From NCBI RefSeq assembly GCF_040529335.1, contig NZ_CP159534.1, positions 4,588,001 through 4,652,000 of the forward strand: a stretch of 64,000 nt of DNA. Reading direction: 5' to 3'. This DNA is from Streptomyces sp. HUAS MG91. GTDB taxonomy: Bacteria; Actinomycetota; Actinomycetes; Streptomycetales; Streptomycetaceae. Both the position numbers and the translations under genes were made by a program. Shown piece by piece: positions 40,850 to 51,365 of this stretch; within the stretch, counting starts at the first letter, position 1, and each line of letters opens with the position of its first letter. The notes below the pieces were generated by a model that worked only from the letters and a program-made list of their open reading frames with translations, searched no databases and had not been told where the DNA came from.

Positions 40850-41485
40850 TCAGCGGCCCGAGGGGGACTCGGTGGCCGTCGCGGACGCGGACGACGACGA
40901 GGACGCCGAGGACGACGGCGACGCGCCGGAGGACTGCGAGGCCGACGCCGAGGCGTCCGGCGTCTGCGGCGCCTCGGTCGGGCCCCACTTCTCGAAGTAG
41001 CTCTCGGCCGGCACCACGAACGCCTTCAGCTTCACGTCACCGGCCTCGCTGAAGGAGAAGGTGATCGGCTGGGCGTTCCCGTCGAGGACCGCGGTGCGGC
41101 TGTTGGGCAGCTCGGCGGCGGCGTTGCCCTTGCCGCCGAGGACGACCGAGCCGCCGGCCGGGACCGTGATGGTCGAGCCGCCCTTGGCGCCGGTCAGGGT
41201 CGCGGTCTTGCCGACGCCGTCGACGGTGATGCCGTCGAGCGTCTGGTCGGCCTTGCCGTTGTTGAAGAGGGTGGCGGTGACGACGGCCGGGCCCTTGGAG
41301 GTGCGGTCGGGCTGGGTGATCACGGTGGCGTTCTGCACCTTGATGTCACCGACCGAGGTCGCGGCGTTGTCGGGCTTCACCTCGAGCGTCTGCGCGTTGT
41401 GGCCGGCACCGCACGCGGCGAGCGAGGCGATCGAGAACGCGATGGCGGCGGCGGCGAGGGCGCCGCGTCGAAGGCTGCTGCTCAC
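40850..41485 (-). CDS. Secreted lipoprotein, DUF461 / PCuAC-like fold
   Basis: The 211-residue protein has a signal peptide with lipobox LAAC (Cys25). A beta-rich domain (SVGDIKVQNATVITQPDRTS, VTATLFNNGKADQTLDGITV) resembles the DUF461/copper-chaperone sandwich, but its usual H-M-x copper ligands are not obvious. A serine/alanine-rich tail (about 35 residues) follows. It is likely an extracytoplasmic membrane-anchored protein. GTG 41485 is used, with AAGGAG upstream. The location between phoP and carD is conserved in Streptomyces as I recall. Confidence 0.8.
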   Translation of the reverse strand: MSSSLRRGALAAAAIAFSIASLAACGAGHNAQTLEVKPDNAATSVGDIKVQNATVITQPDRTSKGPAVVTATLFNNGKADQTLDGITVDGVGKTATLTGAKGGSTITVPAGGSVVLGGKGNAAAELPNSRTAVLDGNAQPITFSFSEAGDVKLKAFVVPAESYFEKWGPTEAPQTPDASASASQSSGASPSSSASSSSSASATATESPSGR

Positions 41486-42123
41486 GGCGGCGGCTACTCC
41501 TTGAACGTGGGCGGGGCAGACGGCTCCACGGGGGTGTAAAGCCGTCCTAAGGGTCTGTCAGCGGCCTTAGATTACCGAGCCGTTCTCACGCCATCGCACC
41601 CGACCCGCCCCTAGAGGGTGTGTCCTGGCGGCCGACGGCTCCTCGCGGGCGTCGGGTACGCATCCGGCATCCCGTGTTCCTCACTGTCACCAATGGCCCC
41701 TTGTTCATCTTTCGCATAGGCCCTGTCCAGCGGCGCGTGCGGATTTCCGGTAAGGAATGCATGGCGGTCCGGAAAAACGATCACCCGGGTGCCGGAAACG
41801 CAGTGATCAATTCCGGATTCGGCCCGAACGGGGGTCGGTGCGCCCGAACGGAGTAGCGGAAGTCGCACGCTCCGAACCTCACAAAACGGGACGTTCGACC
41901 CTTTGGACGCCTGTTCAGATGCCTGTAACGTTCGCGTTTCTCCCTCGGCGGAGAGCTGCTCCGACCTGCGAATACCCCGCTCCTCTTCCGTCCGCGGACC
42001 CCTTCGCAGCACGTTCCTGTTGTTGTTGTCAAGCCCCGAGATATGCCCTGACCTGCGAAAACGCCATTCAGAACCCGCAGTTTCCGTGTTACCCTGGATA
42101 GCCACGGAAGGGGTACCTGTCAC
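41486..42123. other. 638-base intergenic region upstream of carD
   Basis: No gene is supported; GC is lower than in the neighbours. At 41612 CTAGAGGGTGTGTCC resembles one end of the palindromic element at 34614, but no second end is found. GACCTGCGAA occurs twice (near 41962 and 42049). The carD promoter and leader must lie at the right end (GGAAGGGG at 42105-42112). Confidence 0.5.
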
Positions 42124-42606
42124 ATGACGTTCAAGGTTGGCGACACCGTGGTCTATCCCCATCACGGGGCCGCGCTGATCGAGGCTATCGAAACTCGCCA
42201 GATCAAAGGCGTGGACAAGACCTACTTGGTGCTGAAGGTCGCCCAGGGCGACTTGACGGTACGTGTGCCAGCGGACAATGCGGAGTTCGTCGGCGTGCGG
42301 GACGTGGTCGGTCAGGACGGGCTCGACCGGGTCTTCGAGGTACTGCGCGCGCCGTACGCCGAGGAGCCCACGAACTGGTCGCGCCGCTACAAGGCAAACC
42401 TGGAGAAGCTCGCCTCCGGCGATGTCATCAAGGTCGCGGAGGTTGTGCGTGACCTGTGGCGTCGTGAGCGTGAGCGCGGACTGTCCGCGGGTGAGAAGCG
42501 CATGCTCGCCAAGGCTCGCCAGATCCTGGTGAGCGAGCTCGCTCTCGCGGAGAACACGAACGAGGACAAGGCCGAGGCCCTGCTCGACGAGGTTCTCGCG
42601 TCCTGA
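42124..42606 (+). CDS. carD: CarD family RNA-polymerase-binding transcription factor
   Basis: The 160-residue protein has an N-terminal Tudor-like RNA-polymerase interaction domain ([20 protein letters not shown]) and a helical DNA-contacting C-terminal domain with the conserved tryptophan ([22 protein letters not shown]). CarD stabilises open complexes at rRNA and many other promoters and is essential in mycobacteria. The length is as in M. tuberculosis CarD. It lies upstream of ispD. Confidence 0.95.
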   Translation: MTFKVGDTVVYPHHGAALIEAIETRQIKGVDKTYLVLKVAQGDLTVRVPADNAEFVGVRDVVGQDGLDRVFEVLRAPYAEEPTNWSRRYKANLEKLASGDVIKVAEVVRDLWRRERERGLSAGEKRMLAKARQILVSELALAENTNEDKAEALLDEVLAS

Positions 42607-42870
42607 CGCGCTGCTGCGCGGGATAAGCGCGTAGGAAACAATGCCGTGGTGCCCGCTGACCCTGATGGTGTCGCCGGGCGCTGCGGCATGCGCGTATCCG
42701 CCCGCCCCGCCCGAGATGTTCCTCGGTGCCTGTCGAAGTGCCGTCCCCTGACGTGCCGGGCCCGGGCAGCTGGCTCGACCGGTGTCACGGAAGGGTCCGG
42801 TCAAGGCGTCGCGCCCGGCACGATGTGGCCATACCCACCACCCCCGAGCGTACAAACCTGAACGGAACCG

Positions 42871-43620
42871 ATGTCTGACGAAACGCGTCCCGTTGTCGCC
42901 CGCGCACGCACCGCGGCCGTGATTCCGGCCGCCGGCCGGGGTGTACGCCTCGGCCCGGGCACCCCCAAGGCGCTCCGCACGCTGAACGGCACCCCGATGC
43001 TGATCCACGCCGTGCGCGCCATGGCGGCCTCCCGGTCGGTCTCCCTCGTCGTGGTCGTCGCCCCGCCGGACGGCGCGGCCGAGGTGAAGAGCCTGCTCGC
43101 CGACCACGCCCTTCCCGAGCGCACCGACTTCGTCGTCGTGCCCGGCGGTGAGTCCCGCCAGGAGTCCGTGAAGCTCGGCCTCGACGCCCTGCCGGACGGC
43201 ATCGACATCGTCCTCGTGCACGACGCGGCCCGGCCGCTGGTGCCGGTGGACACCGTCGACGCGGTCATCGAGGCCGTACGGGACGGGCAGCCGGCCGTCG
43301 TGCCCGCGCTGCCGCTCGCGGACACCGTCAAGGAGGTCGTGCCGACCACCGACGGCAGCCCCGAGCCGGTCGTCGCCACGCCGTCGCGGGCCAGGCTGCG
43401 CGCGGTGCAGACCCCGCAGGGCTTCGACCACGACACGCTCCGCCGGGCGCACGAGACCGTCACCGAGGACGTGACCGACGACGCGAGCATGGTGGAGCAG
43501 CTGGGGCTCCAGGTCGTGCTCGTGCCCGGGCACGAGGAGGCGTTCAAGGTGACCCGGCCGCTGGACCTCGTGCTCGCCGAGGCCGTGCTCGCCCGCAGGA
43601 GGGCCAACGATGGGTTCTGA
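42871..43620 (+). CDS. ispD: 2-C-methyl-D-erythritol 4-phosphate cytidylyltransferase
   Basis: The 249-residue protein has the IspD signature [20 protein letters not shown] with the CTP-binding Gly/Arg/Lys residues, then [18 protein letters not shown] and [11 protein letters not shown]. It catalyses the third step of the non-mevalonate isoprenoid pathway. It overlaps ispF by eleven bases, so the two are coupled. Confidence 0.95.
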   Translation: MSDETRPVVARARTAAVIPAAGRGVRLGPGTPKALRTLNGTPMLIHAVRAMAASRSVSLVVVVAPPDGAAEVKSLLADHALPERTDFVVVPGGESRQESVKLGLDALPDGIDIVLVHDAARPLVPVDTVDAVIEAVRDGQPAVVPALPLADTVKEVVPTTDGSPEPVVATPSRARLRAVQTPQGFDHDTLRRAHETVTEDVTDDASMVEQLGLQVVLVPGHEEAFKVTRPLDLVLAEAVLARRRANDGF

Positions 43621-44143
43621 GCAGCAGCCGCTCCAGCAGCCGTTCCCGTACGTCCTGCCGCAGGTCGGCATCGGGACCGACATCCACGCCTTCGAGGAGG
43701 GGCGGGAGATGTGGTGCGGCGGGCTGAAGTGGGAGGCCCCCGACTACACCGGCCCCGGGCTCGCCGGGCACTCCGACGCCGACGTGGTCGCCCACGCGGC
43801 CTGCAACGCGCTGTTCTCGGCCGCCGGACTCGGTGACCTTGGCCGGCACTTCGGGACCGGGCGGCCCGAGTGGGCGGGCGCGAGCGGGCTCACGCTGCTC
43901 GCGGAGGCGGCGCGGATCGTGCGGGACGCCGGTTTCGTCATCGGCAATGTCGCCGTGCAGGTCGTCGGCCCCCGGCCGAAGATCGGCAAGCGGCGCGACG
44001 AGGCCCAGAAGGTGCTGTCCGAGGCCGCCGGTGCGCCGGTCTCCGTCTCGGGCGCGACCACCGACGGGCTCGGCTTCCCCGGGCGCGACGAGGGGCTGAT
44101 GGCGGTGGCGACGGCGCTGGTGGTGCGGTCCGGGCGTGCCTGA
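43610..44143 (+). CDS. ispF: 2-C-methyl-D-erythritol 2,4-cyclodiphosphate synthase
   Basis: The 177-residue protein has the metal ligands in GIGTDIHAF (Asp-x-His) and the third His in [11 protein letters not shown]. The C-terminal [21 protein letters not shown] is the standard IspF ending. It forms the cyclic diphosphate in the MEP pathway as a trimer. The ATG at 43610 lies within the ispD 3' end. Confidence 0.95.
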   Translation: MGSEQQPLQQPFPYVLPQVGIGTDIHAFEEGREMWCGGLKWEAPDYTGPGLAGHSDADVVAHAACNALFSAAGLGDLGRHFGTGRPEWAGASGLTLLAEAARIVRDAGFVIGNVAVQVVGPRPKIGKRRDEAQKVLSEAAGAPVSVSGATTDGLGFPGRDEGLMAVATALVVRSGRA

Positions 44144-44206
44144 CCTGCACGGAAGCCGCCCCGCCCCCTTATTGCGCATCACTTGCAGTTAGCATGTCAG
44201 GGCAGG

Positions 44207-44237
44207 TTGATCGGCTCGCGTGACGCGAGCTGATCAA
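44207..44237. promoter_or_regulatory. Palindrome upstream of the acetyltransferase/transport operon
   Basis: TTGATCGGCTCGCG and CGCGAGCTGATCAA (one mismatch) flank TGA, 26 bases before the first start codon. It could be an operator or a leader hairpin. Confidence 0.5.
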
Positions 44238-44262
44238 GGCTCGGACAAGGCGAAGGCAGGCA

Positions 44263-44826
44263 ATGGGCGACTATGTGATCCGCGTGGCCGGTGACGGCGA
44301 TGTGGACGGAGCCCGCGCCGTCATGCTGGACACCGTGTACCGCGACCTGAAGTCCGGTTACGTGCCGCGCTGGCACGCCGACATCATCGACCCGGCCGGC
44401 CACTACCTGCGCCCCGGGCGCCGCACCCTGCTGGTCGCCGAGCACGTGCCCAGCGGCGAGATCGTCGCCACGGGCGGGGTGCGGGACCGCGGCCCGGCCG
44501 CCCCGCCCAATCCGCAGTGGGTCGCCGACCGCTTCCCGTCCGGCTCCACCGCCCAGCTGTGCCGCATCTACGTACGCCCCGAGCACCGTCGGCACGGCCT
44601 CGCCCGCGCCCTCGTACGGGAGCTGACCGCCTTCGTCGCGGGCGCCGGCGGCTACGACGCGATCTACCTGCACACCGACCCGGCCGTGACCGGCGCCGAA
44701 CCGTTCTGGCGGGCGCTCGCGAACGAGGTCTGCGACGAGCGCGAGCTGCCCGGCGGCGGACAGGGCATCGTCCACTTCGAACTGCCGCTGCCCGCCGCCG
44801 TGCCCGCACCCGTCCCCGTCGGCTGA
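44263..44826 (+). CDS. GNAT family N-acetyltransferase
   Basis: The 187-residue protein has an N-terminal GNAT strand (YVIRVAGDGDVDGARAVMLD) and the acetyl-CoA loop motif A in QLCRIYVRPEHRRHGLARAL. The substrate is unknown. Its TGA overlaps the ATG of the solute-binding protein gene (TGATG), making it the first gene of a tightly coupled transport operon. That suggests it may modify the transported compound (inference). Confidence 0.85.
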   Translation: MGDYVIRVAGDGDVDGARAVMLDTVYRDLKSGYVPRWHADIIDPAGHYLRPGRRTLLVAEHVPSGEIVATGGVRDRGPAAPPNPQWVADRFPSGSTAQLCRIYVRPEHRRHGLARALVRELTAFVAGAGGYDAIYLHTDPAVTGAEPFWRALANEVCDERELPGGGQGIVHFELPLPAAVPAPVPVG

Positions 44827-46289
44827 TGCGCCGCCGTGGCTTTCTGCTCGCGGCGGCCGGGCTCGGGTTCACCAGCGCCTGCGGGTCGTTCACCGGCACC
44901 GCGCGCGGCGGCCGGCTCGGCGTCGACCTCGCCTTCGCGCCCACCCAGCGGCTGTCCCCGTACGGCGACGACGGGCTGCTCCTGAGCCGGCTCGCGGTCG
45001 TCGACGGGCTCACCAGGATGGACGCCGACGGCGTGATCCACCCGGCGCTGGCCGCGCGGTGGACCCGTACCACCGCCACCACCTGGGAGTTCACCCTGCG
45101 CGCCGCGCGCTTCCAGGACGGCCGGGACGTCACCGCCGACGCCGTCGTGCGGTCCCTGACCCGGGCCGGACGGGCGAAGGTGACACCGCGCGTGCTGAGC
45201 GACGTGAAGCTGACCGCCGAGGCGGCGGGGGAGCGGACCGTGCGGATCACGACCGGGGACGCCGATCCGCTGCTGCCCGCGCGCCTCGCCAACCCCTCCC
45301 TCGCCGTCTTCTCGCCCGCCGCGTACGGCACGGACGGGAGCGTGGACCCGGTCGGGACCGCCACCGGCCCGTTCGCGCTGACGAAGGTGAACGGGGCGGT
45401 GTCCGCGACGCTCGACCGGTTCGACGGGCACTGGCGCGGCCGGGCCGCCGCGCGCGGCCTCGACGTCACGTTCGTCGCCGACAACAACGCCCGCGCCAAC
45501 GCGCTGCGTTCGGGCCAGATCGAGGTCGCCGAGTTCGTGCCCGCCGCACAGGCCCTGGTGCTCGGCGACCGGGCCCGGCGCGTCGCCACCGTGCGCACCA
45601 CGACCCTCTACCTCAACACCCGCAAGGGCCCGCTCGCCGACCCCGGGCTGCGCGCCGCCGTCCGCGCGGGCGTCGACGCCGGCGCGCTGGCGAGCAGCGT
45701 CTACGAGGGATACGCCCGGCGCGCCGACGGGCTCCTCGGCCCCGGGTTCGCCTGGGCCGACGGCAAGCGGCTGCCGGTCACCGGGCGGGCCGCCGCCACC
45801 GCGCCGCGCGGGCGCACGCTCACCCTCGCCACGTACACCAACCGGGCCGAGCTGCCCGAGGCCGCCGCCGCGCTCGCCCAGCAGCTGAAGCGGGCCGGGT
45901 TCGGGGTGCGGCTCGTCGTCAAGGACTACGCGCGTCTGGAGGCCGGGGCGCTGAGCGGCGACTACGACGCGTTCCTGATGTCCCGCTCCACCGCGCTCGA
46001 CACCGGCGACCCGGTCTCGTACCTCGCCTCCGACTTCAGCAGCGGCGGCAGCTTCAACATCTCGCAGCTGCGCGACGCCCGTGTGGACGCCGCCGTGCGC
46101 GACGCGGCGGGCCGCGAGGGCGCGGCGCGGCGGCGTGCCGTGCTCGTCGCCGAGGCCGCCGTGCTGCGCACCGACGCCGTCGTGCCGATCGTCCACGAGG
46201 AGCACCTCCAGGGCGTCGGCGCCGGGGTGCGCGGAGTCGTCCTCGACCCCTACGAGCGGCAGTTCATCGGCCTGGAGACACGCGCGTGA
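44826..46289 (+). CDS. ABC transporter substrate-binding protein, peptide/nickel type (SBP_bac_5)
   Basis: The 487-residue lipoprotein-like protein has a signal peptide with a Cys (GLGFTSACGSF). The family-5 core is clear: TRMDADGVIHPALAARWT, FQDGRDVTADAVVRSL and DPVGTATGPFALTKV. It should bind an oligopeptide, metal chelate or similar ligand outside the cell. The ATG at 44826 overlaps the acetyltransferase stop, and its own TGA overlaps the GTG of the permease (GTGA). Confidence 0.9.
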   Translation: MRRRGFLLAAAGLGFTSACGSFTGTARGGRLGVDLAFAPTQRLSPYGDDGLLLSRLAVVDGLTRMDADGVIHPALAARWTRTTATTWEFTLRAARFQDGRDVTADAVVRSLTRAGRAKVTPRVLSDVKLTAEAAGERTVRITTGDADPLLPARLANPSLAVFSPAAYGTDGSVDPVGTATGPFALTKVNGAVSATLDRFDGHWRGRAAARGLDVTFVADNNARANALRSGQIEVAEFVPAAQALVLGDRARRVATVRTTTLYLNTRKGPLADPGLRAAVRAGVDAGALASSVYEGYARRADGLLGPGFAWADGKRLPVTGRAAATAPRGRTLTLATYTNRAELPEAAAALAQQLKRAGFGVRLVVKDYARLEAGALSGDYDAFLMSRSTALDTGDPVSYLASDFSSGGSFNISQLRDARVDAAVRDAAGREGAARRRAVLVAEAAVLRTDAVVPIVHEEHLQGVGAGVRGVVLDPYERQFIGLETRA

Positions 46290-48088
46290 ACCTGACGAGT
46301 CTCAAGGTGGGCGCGGGCCGGGTGGCCGCCGCGGGCGGGCTGCTCGCGCTCACCGCGCTGCTGCCCTGGCTCACCCGTACCGACCCGGCGCTGACCGTGC
46401 TGCACGCGCGGTACGGGGACGCGCCCACGACACCGAAGCAGCTCGCCGAGGTGCGCGACCAGCTGGGCCTCGGCGACGGCCCGTTCACCTTCCTCGGGCA
46501 GTGGCTGCGCGGCCTCGCGCACGGCGACCTCGGCACGTCCTGGGTGACGGGCGCCGACGTCGGCGCGGACGTCGCCGCCGGGTTCTGGGTGTCCGTGTCG
46601 CTGATGGCGTACGCGATGGTGGTCGCCGTCCTCGTCGCGGCGGCGGTCTGTCTGCCCGCCCTGCGCCGCGGCCGGGCCGAGGCGCCGAACGGGGTGGTCG
46701 CCGGGGTGCTCGCGGCCCTCCCTGAGTTCCTGCTCGCCTCCGTCCTCGCGACGCTGTTCGCCGTCCGGCTCGGCTGGTTCCCGGCGCAGGGCTGGGCCTC
46801 GCCCGCCTCCGCCGTGCTGCCCGCCCTCGCCCTCGGCCTGCCCGCGGGCGCCGTCCTCGGGCGGCTCGGGCAGGACGCGCTGCCCACCGCGTTCGCCGAA
46901 CCCTGGGTGCGCACGGCCCGCGCGAACGGCATGCCGCGCTCGCGCATCGCCGGGCACGCCGTGCGCCGCGCGCTGCCCGCCGTGCTGCCGCAGGCGGGGC
47001 TCACCGTGGTCGGCCTGACCGGGGCGGCGGCCGCCGTCGAGGCCGTGTTCGCCATTCCCGGGCTCGGCGGCACCGCCGTCGCCGCCGCGCTCGACCTCGA
47101 TCTGCCGCTGCTCCAGGGCTGTCTGCTGGTGCTGCTCGCGCTCGGCGTGGTCGCTGCCGTCGCCGTCGAACTGCTGCGCCGACGGCTGCTCGGCCCCGCC
47201 CTCCGCGCGGGCGCGCTGCCCAGTGCCGCCCCGCCGCGCGCGGGACGCCGCTCCGCCGGGTACGCGGCGCTCGTCCTCGGCGCCGCCCTGCTCGCCGTGA
47301 TCGCCTGGGGCCTGACCCGCGACCCGCTCCAGGTCGAGCTGACCGCCCGGCTCGCCCCGCCGTCGGGTGCCCACCCCTTCGGTACCGACGCGCTCGGCCG
47401 CGACGTCCTCGCCCGGCTCGGGCACGGCGCGCTGCGCACCCTGGCCACGGCCGCCGCCGTGTGCGCCGCCGCCTACGTCGTCGGCGTCGCGCTCGGCCTC
47501 ACCCGCTGGGCCAAGGGCCCGGCCGAGGTCGCCAACGCGCTGCCCGCGATCCTCGCCGGGCTCCTGGTCACCGGCCTGTTCGGGGCGGGCCAGGCGGGCG
47601 CGGCCGTCGCCGTCGCCGCCGTCGGCTGGGCGCCGCTGGCCGCGCACACCACGGCCCTGGCCGAGACGGAACGGGCCTCCGGGCACGTCGAGGCCGCCCT
47701 CGCCCAGGGCGCCGGACGCGGGCACGTCCTGCGCCGCCACGTGCTGCCCGGCGTCCTCGGCCCCGTCACCCGCCACGCGGCCCTGCGCCTGGCCCCCACC
47801 ACCCTCGCCCTGGCCTCCCTCAGCTTCCTCGGCCTCGGCACCCAGCCCCCCACCCCCGAGTGGGGCCGCCTCCTGATGGAGAACCTCCCGTACGCGGAGC
47901 GGGCCCCCTGGGCGGTCCTGGCCCCGGCGGCGGCACTGGCGTGCGTAGGCGCTGTCGTGGCGCTGACCTCGGGCGCCCCGAAGGGGCGCGGGGCTGTGTC
48001 CACGAGCGGCTCCGCCGCGGGGCGCGACCAGCCACGACGCGAGGGCACCCGCCGACGTGCGGAACCCCCCACGACGCACAGGCCATGA
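46286..48088 (+). CDS. Fused ABC permease (DppB-DppC-like domains in one chain)
   Basis: The 600-residue protein joins a DppB-like half and a DppC-like half. The first half (residues about 1-310) has the EAA loop AFAEPWVRTARANGMPRSRI and VEAVFAIPGLGG. The second (about 325-575) has GAHPFGTDALGRDVLARLGHG and an EAA-like loop HVEAALAQGAGRGHV. Such permeases are normally two proteins. The C-terminal tail (GAPKGRGAVSTSG and beyond) is low complexity and reads through REP-like sequence. No cognate ATPase gene lies nearby. Confidence 0.87.
   Translation: MNLTSLKVGAGRVAAAGGLLALTALLPWLTRTDPALTVLHARYGDAPTTPKQLAEVRDQLGLGDGPFTFLGQWLRGLAHGDLGTSWVTGADVGADVAAGFWVSVSLMAYAMVVAVLVAAAVCLPALRRGRAEAPNGVVAGVLAALPEFLLASVLATLFAVRLGWFPAQGWASPASAVLPALALGLPAGAVLGRLGQDALPTAFAEPWVRTARANGMPRSRIAGHAVRRALPAVLPQAGLTVVGLTGAAAAVEAVFAIPGLGGTAVAAALDLDLPLLQGCLLVLLALGVVAAVAVELLRRRLLGPALRAGALPSAAPPRAGRRSAGYAALVLGAALLAVIAWGLTRDPLQVELTARLAPPSGAHPFGTDALGRDVLARLGHGALRTLATAAAVCAAAYVVGVALGLTRWAKGPAEVANALPAILAGLLVTGLFGAGQAGAAVAVAAVGWAPLAAHTTALAETERASGHVEAALAQGAGRGHVLRRHVLPGVLGPVTRHAALRLAPTTLALASLSFLGLGTQPPTPEWGRLLMENLPYAERAPWAVLAPAAALACVGAVVALTSGAPKGRGAVSTSGSAAGRDQPRREGTRRRAEPPTTHRP
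47975..48040. repeat. REP-like sequence inside the permease 3' end
   Basis: GAAGGGGCGCGGGGCTGTGT and, further on, GGGCGCGACCAGCCACGACG resemble inverted REP copies found elsewhere in the window. They encode the non-conserved tail of the permease. Confidence 0.55.
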
Positions 48089-49365
48089 AGCCGGCCCGCA
48101 CGACAAAGCTCCGCATCCGACAGCTCCCGCCCTACCTGCGGATGCTCACCGTCACCCAGCTCGCCTTCAACATCGGCTTCTACGCGGTCCTGCCCTACCT
48201 GGCCACCCACCTCACCGGCACGCTCGGCCTCGCCGGCTGGGCGGCCGGCCTGATCCTCGGCCTGCGCACCTTCAGCCAGCAGGGCCTCTTCGTCGTCGGC
48301 GGCGCCCTCACCGACCGCTACGGTCCGCGCCCGGTGGTCCTGACCGGCTGCGCCCTGCGTATCGCCGGATTCCTCTGGCTCGGGTTCGCCGACGGCACGG
48401 CCACCGTCGTCGCGGCCGTGCTCCTCGTCGGATTCGCCGCCGCGCTGTTCTCCCCGGCCGTCGAGTCGGAGACGGCCCGCGAGGCCGTCCGCCACGAGAG
48501 CGCCACCGGCATCCCGCGCACCCAGGTCCTCGGCGTCTTCTCGGCGGCCGGGCAGGCGGGCGCCTTCCTCGGGCCGCTGCTCGGCACGGCCCTGCTGTTC
48601 GCCGGGTTCCGGGCGGCCTGCCTCGCGGGCGCGCTGGTCTTCGTCGGCGTGTTCGCCGGGCACGCCCGCTTCATGCCGCGCCGCGAACGCGTGGCGGCCC
48701 GGAGCCTCACGGGCGGCGCCGCCGTCCTCGCCCGGCCGCGCTTCCTCGCCCTGTGCCTCGCGTACAGCGGCTACCTCATCGCGTACAACCAGCTCTACCT
48801 CGCGCTGCCCGCGGAGGCCGTCCGCACGACCGGCTCGCAGGACGCCGTCGGCCCGCTGTTCGCGCTGTCGTCGCTGCTCGTCGTGTTCGTCCAGCTGCCG
48901 GTGACCCGCTGGTCGGCGGGGCGGCTCGCGCCGCGCACCGCGCTCACGGCGGGCCTGCTCCTGGTGGCCGCCGGGTTCGCGACGGTGGCCGTCACCGCCG
49001 GGCGGCTGCCGGGCCCGGGGTACGCGCTGCTGCCACTCGGCGCCCTCGTCGTGCTGCTCACCTGCGGGCAGATGCTGCTGGTGCCGGCCGCGCGCGGGCT
49101 CGTCCCCGACCTCGTCGACGCCCGGCACCTGGGCCTGGCCACCGGCGCGCTGTCCTCCGTCGCCGGGCTCGCCGTGCTCGGCGGGAGCGCCGCGACGGGC
49201 GCCCTGCTCGACCTGCCCGCGCCCGCCCTGTGGTCCGTCCTCGCGGCCGTGCCGCTGGCCGCGGCGGGGCTCGCCCGATGGGTGACACCCGGCCGAAATA
49301 CCGGACCGGCACGGTGTGTTGCCGCAGGATCGGGTACGCGTTCGCAGTCATACGAGAAGGAGTGA
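48085..49365 (+). CDS. MFS transporter (12 TM)
   Basis: The 426-residue protein has a typical MFS layout: loop 2-3 motif GGALTDRYGPRPVVLTG, GLILGLRTFSQQGLF in TM2 and about 12 hydrophobic segments. The ATG at 48085 overlaps the permease stop (ATGA). The combination of an ABC importer and an MFS exporter in one coupled operon suggests handling of one compound in both directions, for example a metallophore; this is inference. Confidence 0.88.
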   Translation: MKPARTTKLRIRQLPPYLRMLTVTQLAFNIGFYAVLPYLATHLTGTLGLAGWAAGLILGLRTFSQQGLFVVGGALTDRYGPRPVVLTGCALRIAGFLWLGFADGTATVVAAVLLVGFAAALFSPAVESETAREAVRHESATGIPRTQVLGVFSAAGQAGAFLGPLLGTALLFAGFRAACLAGALVFVGVFAGHARFMPRRERVAARSLTGGAAVLARPRFLALCLAYSGYLIAYNQLYLALPAEAVRTTGSQDAVGPLFALSSLLVVFVQLPVTRWSAGRLAPRTALTAGLLLVAAGFATVAVTAGRLPGPGYALLPLGALVVLLTCGQMLLVPAARGLVPDLVDARHLGLATGALSSVAGLAVLGGSAATGALLDLPAPALWSVLAAVPLAAAGLARWVTPGRNTGPARCVAAGSGTRSQSYEKE

Positions 49366-49369
49366 AGCC

Positions 49370-49774
49370 ATGTCCGCCCAGCTCTCCGACGAGCTCAAGG
49401 CACTGCTCGACAGCAAGGTCTTCATCGGCGTCGCCACCATCCAGCCCGACGGGAGCCCGCAGGTCTCCCCGGTGTGGGTCAAGCGCGACGGCGACGACGT
49501 GCTGTTCTCCACGACCGTCGGCCGCCGCAAGGAGAAGAACCTGCGGCGCGACCCGCGCGTGACGGTCCTCGTGCAGCCCGCCGACAACCCGTACGCCTAC
49601 GCCGAGATCCGCGGCACCGCCGACATCACCACCGAGGGCGGCCAGGAACTCATCGACGAGCTGTCGCTGAAGTACACCGGGAAGAAGTACGCGGAGTTCA
49701 ACCCGTCGTCCGCGGACGACGCGGAGCGGGTCGTGGTGCGGGTCCGGGCCCGGAAGGTCGTCGGGCGGGTCTGA
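49370..49774 (+). CDS. PPOX class F420-dependent oxidoreductase
   Basis: The 134-residue protein has a flavin/F420-binding split-barrel core: [20 protein letters not shown], a basic [18 protein letters not shown] stretch and [12 protein letters not shown]. It is of the pyridoxamine-oxidase-like family whose small actinobacterial members use cofactor F420. The ATG at 49370 has GAAGGAG upstream. It follows the MFS gene by four bases, so it is probably in the same operon. Confidence 0.88.
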   Translation: MSAQLSDELKALLDSKVFIGVATIQPDGSPQVSPVWVKRDGDDVLFSTTVGRRKEKNLRRDPRVTVLVQPADNPYAYAEIRGTADITTEGGQELIDELSLKYTGKKYAEFNPSSADDAERVVVRVRARKVVGRV

Positions 49775-49814
49775 GGCCGGTGGGGGTTCGCCTCTTTTGG
49801 GGGACTGCGTCCCA

Positions 49815-49845
49815 GCACGCGGTTCCCCGCGCCCCTTACGGGGCA
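49815..49845. repeat. REP-like element copy upstream of cysS
   Basis: CACGCGGTTCCCCGCGCCCC followed by TTACGGGGC forms a degenerate copy in the gap between the PPOX gene and cysS. Confidence 0.6.
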
Positions 49846-49865
49846 CGGCACCCTCCGCGGCCTAC

Positions 49866-49877
49866 TACCCTGGAGGC

Positions 49878-49880
<3 letters not shown>
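49866..49880 (+). promoter_or_regulatory. Candidate leaderless promoter of cysS
   Basis: TACCCT lies six bases before the GTG at 49878. The GGAGG is too close to the GTG to act as a Shine-Dalgarno site, so a leaderless transcript is likely. Confidence 0.45.
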
Positions 49881-51278
<1,398 letters not shown>

Positions 51279-51290
51279 CCGCATGCTGAA

Positions 51291-51318
51291 TGTGCCGCCC
51301 GGAGCGTCGGGCGGCACA
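51291..51318. terminator. Hairpin between cysS and rlmB
   Basis: Ten-bp arms (TGTGCCGCCC / GGGCGGCACA) with an eight-base loop lie in the 87-base gap. Confidence 0.75.
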
Positions 51319-51365
51319 CTGCATATACGTACAGACATTCGTTGACGTAAGAGAACAGGTAGGTC

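Noticed and set aside
41612-41630. Second copy of the palindromic element (CTAGAGGGTGTGTCC)
   Set aside because: Only one end resembles the 34.6 kb element and no inverted partner was found in the following bases; it may be a remnant but cannot be supported.
42607-42870. Small gene between carD and ispD
   Set aside because: The plus-strand frame at 42646-42861 has no ribosome site and a composition like non-coding DNA; nothing else is seen there.
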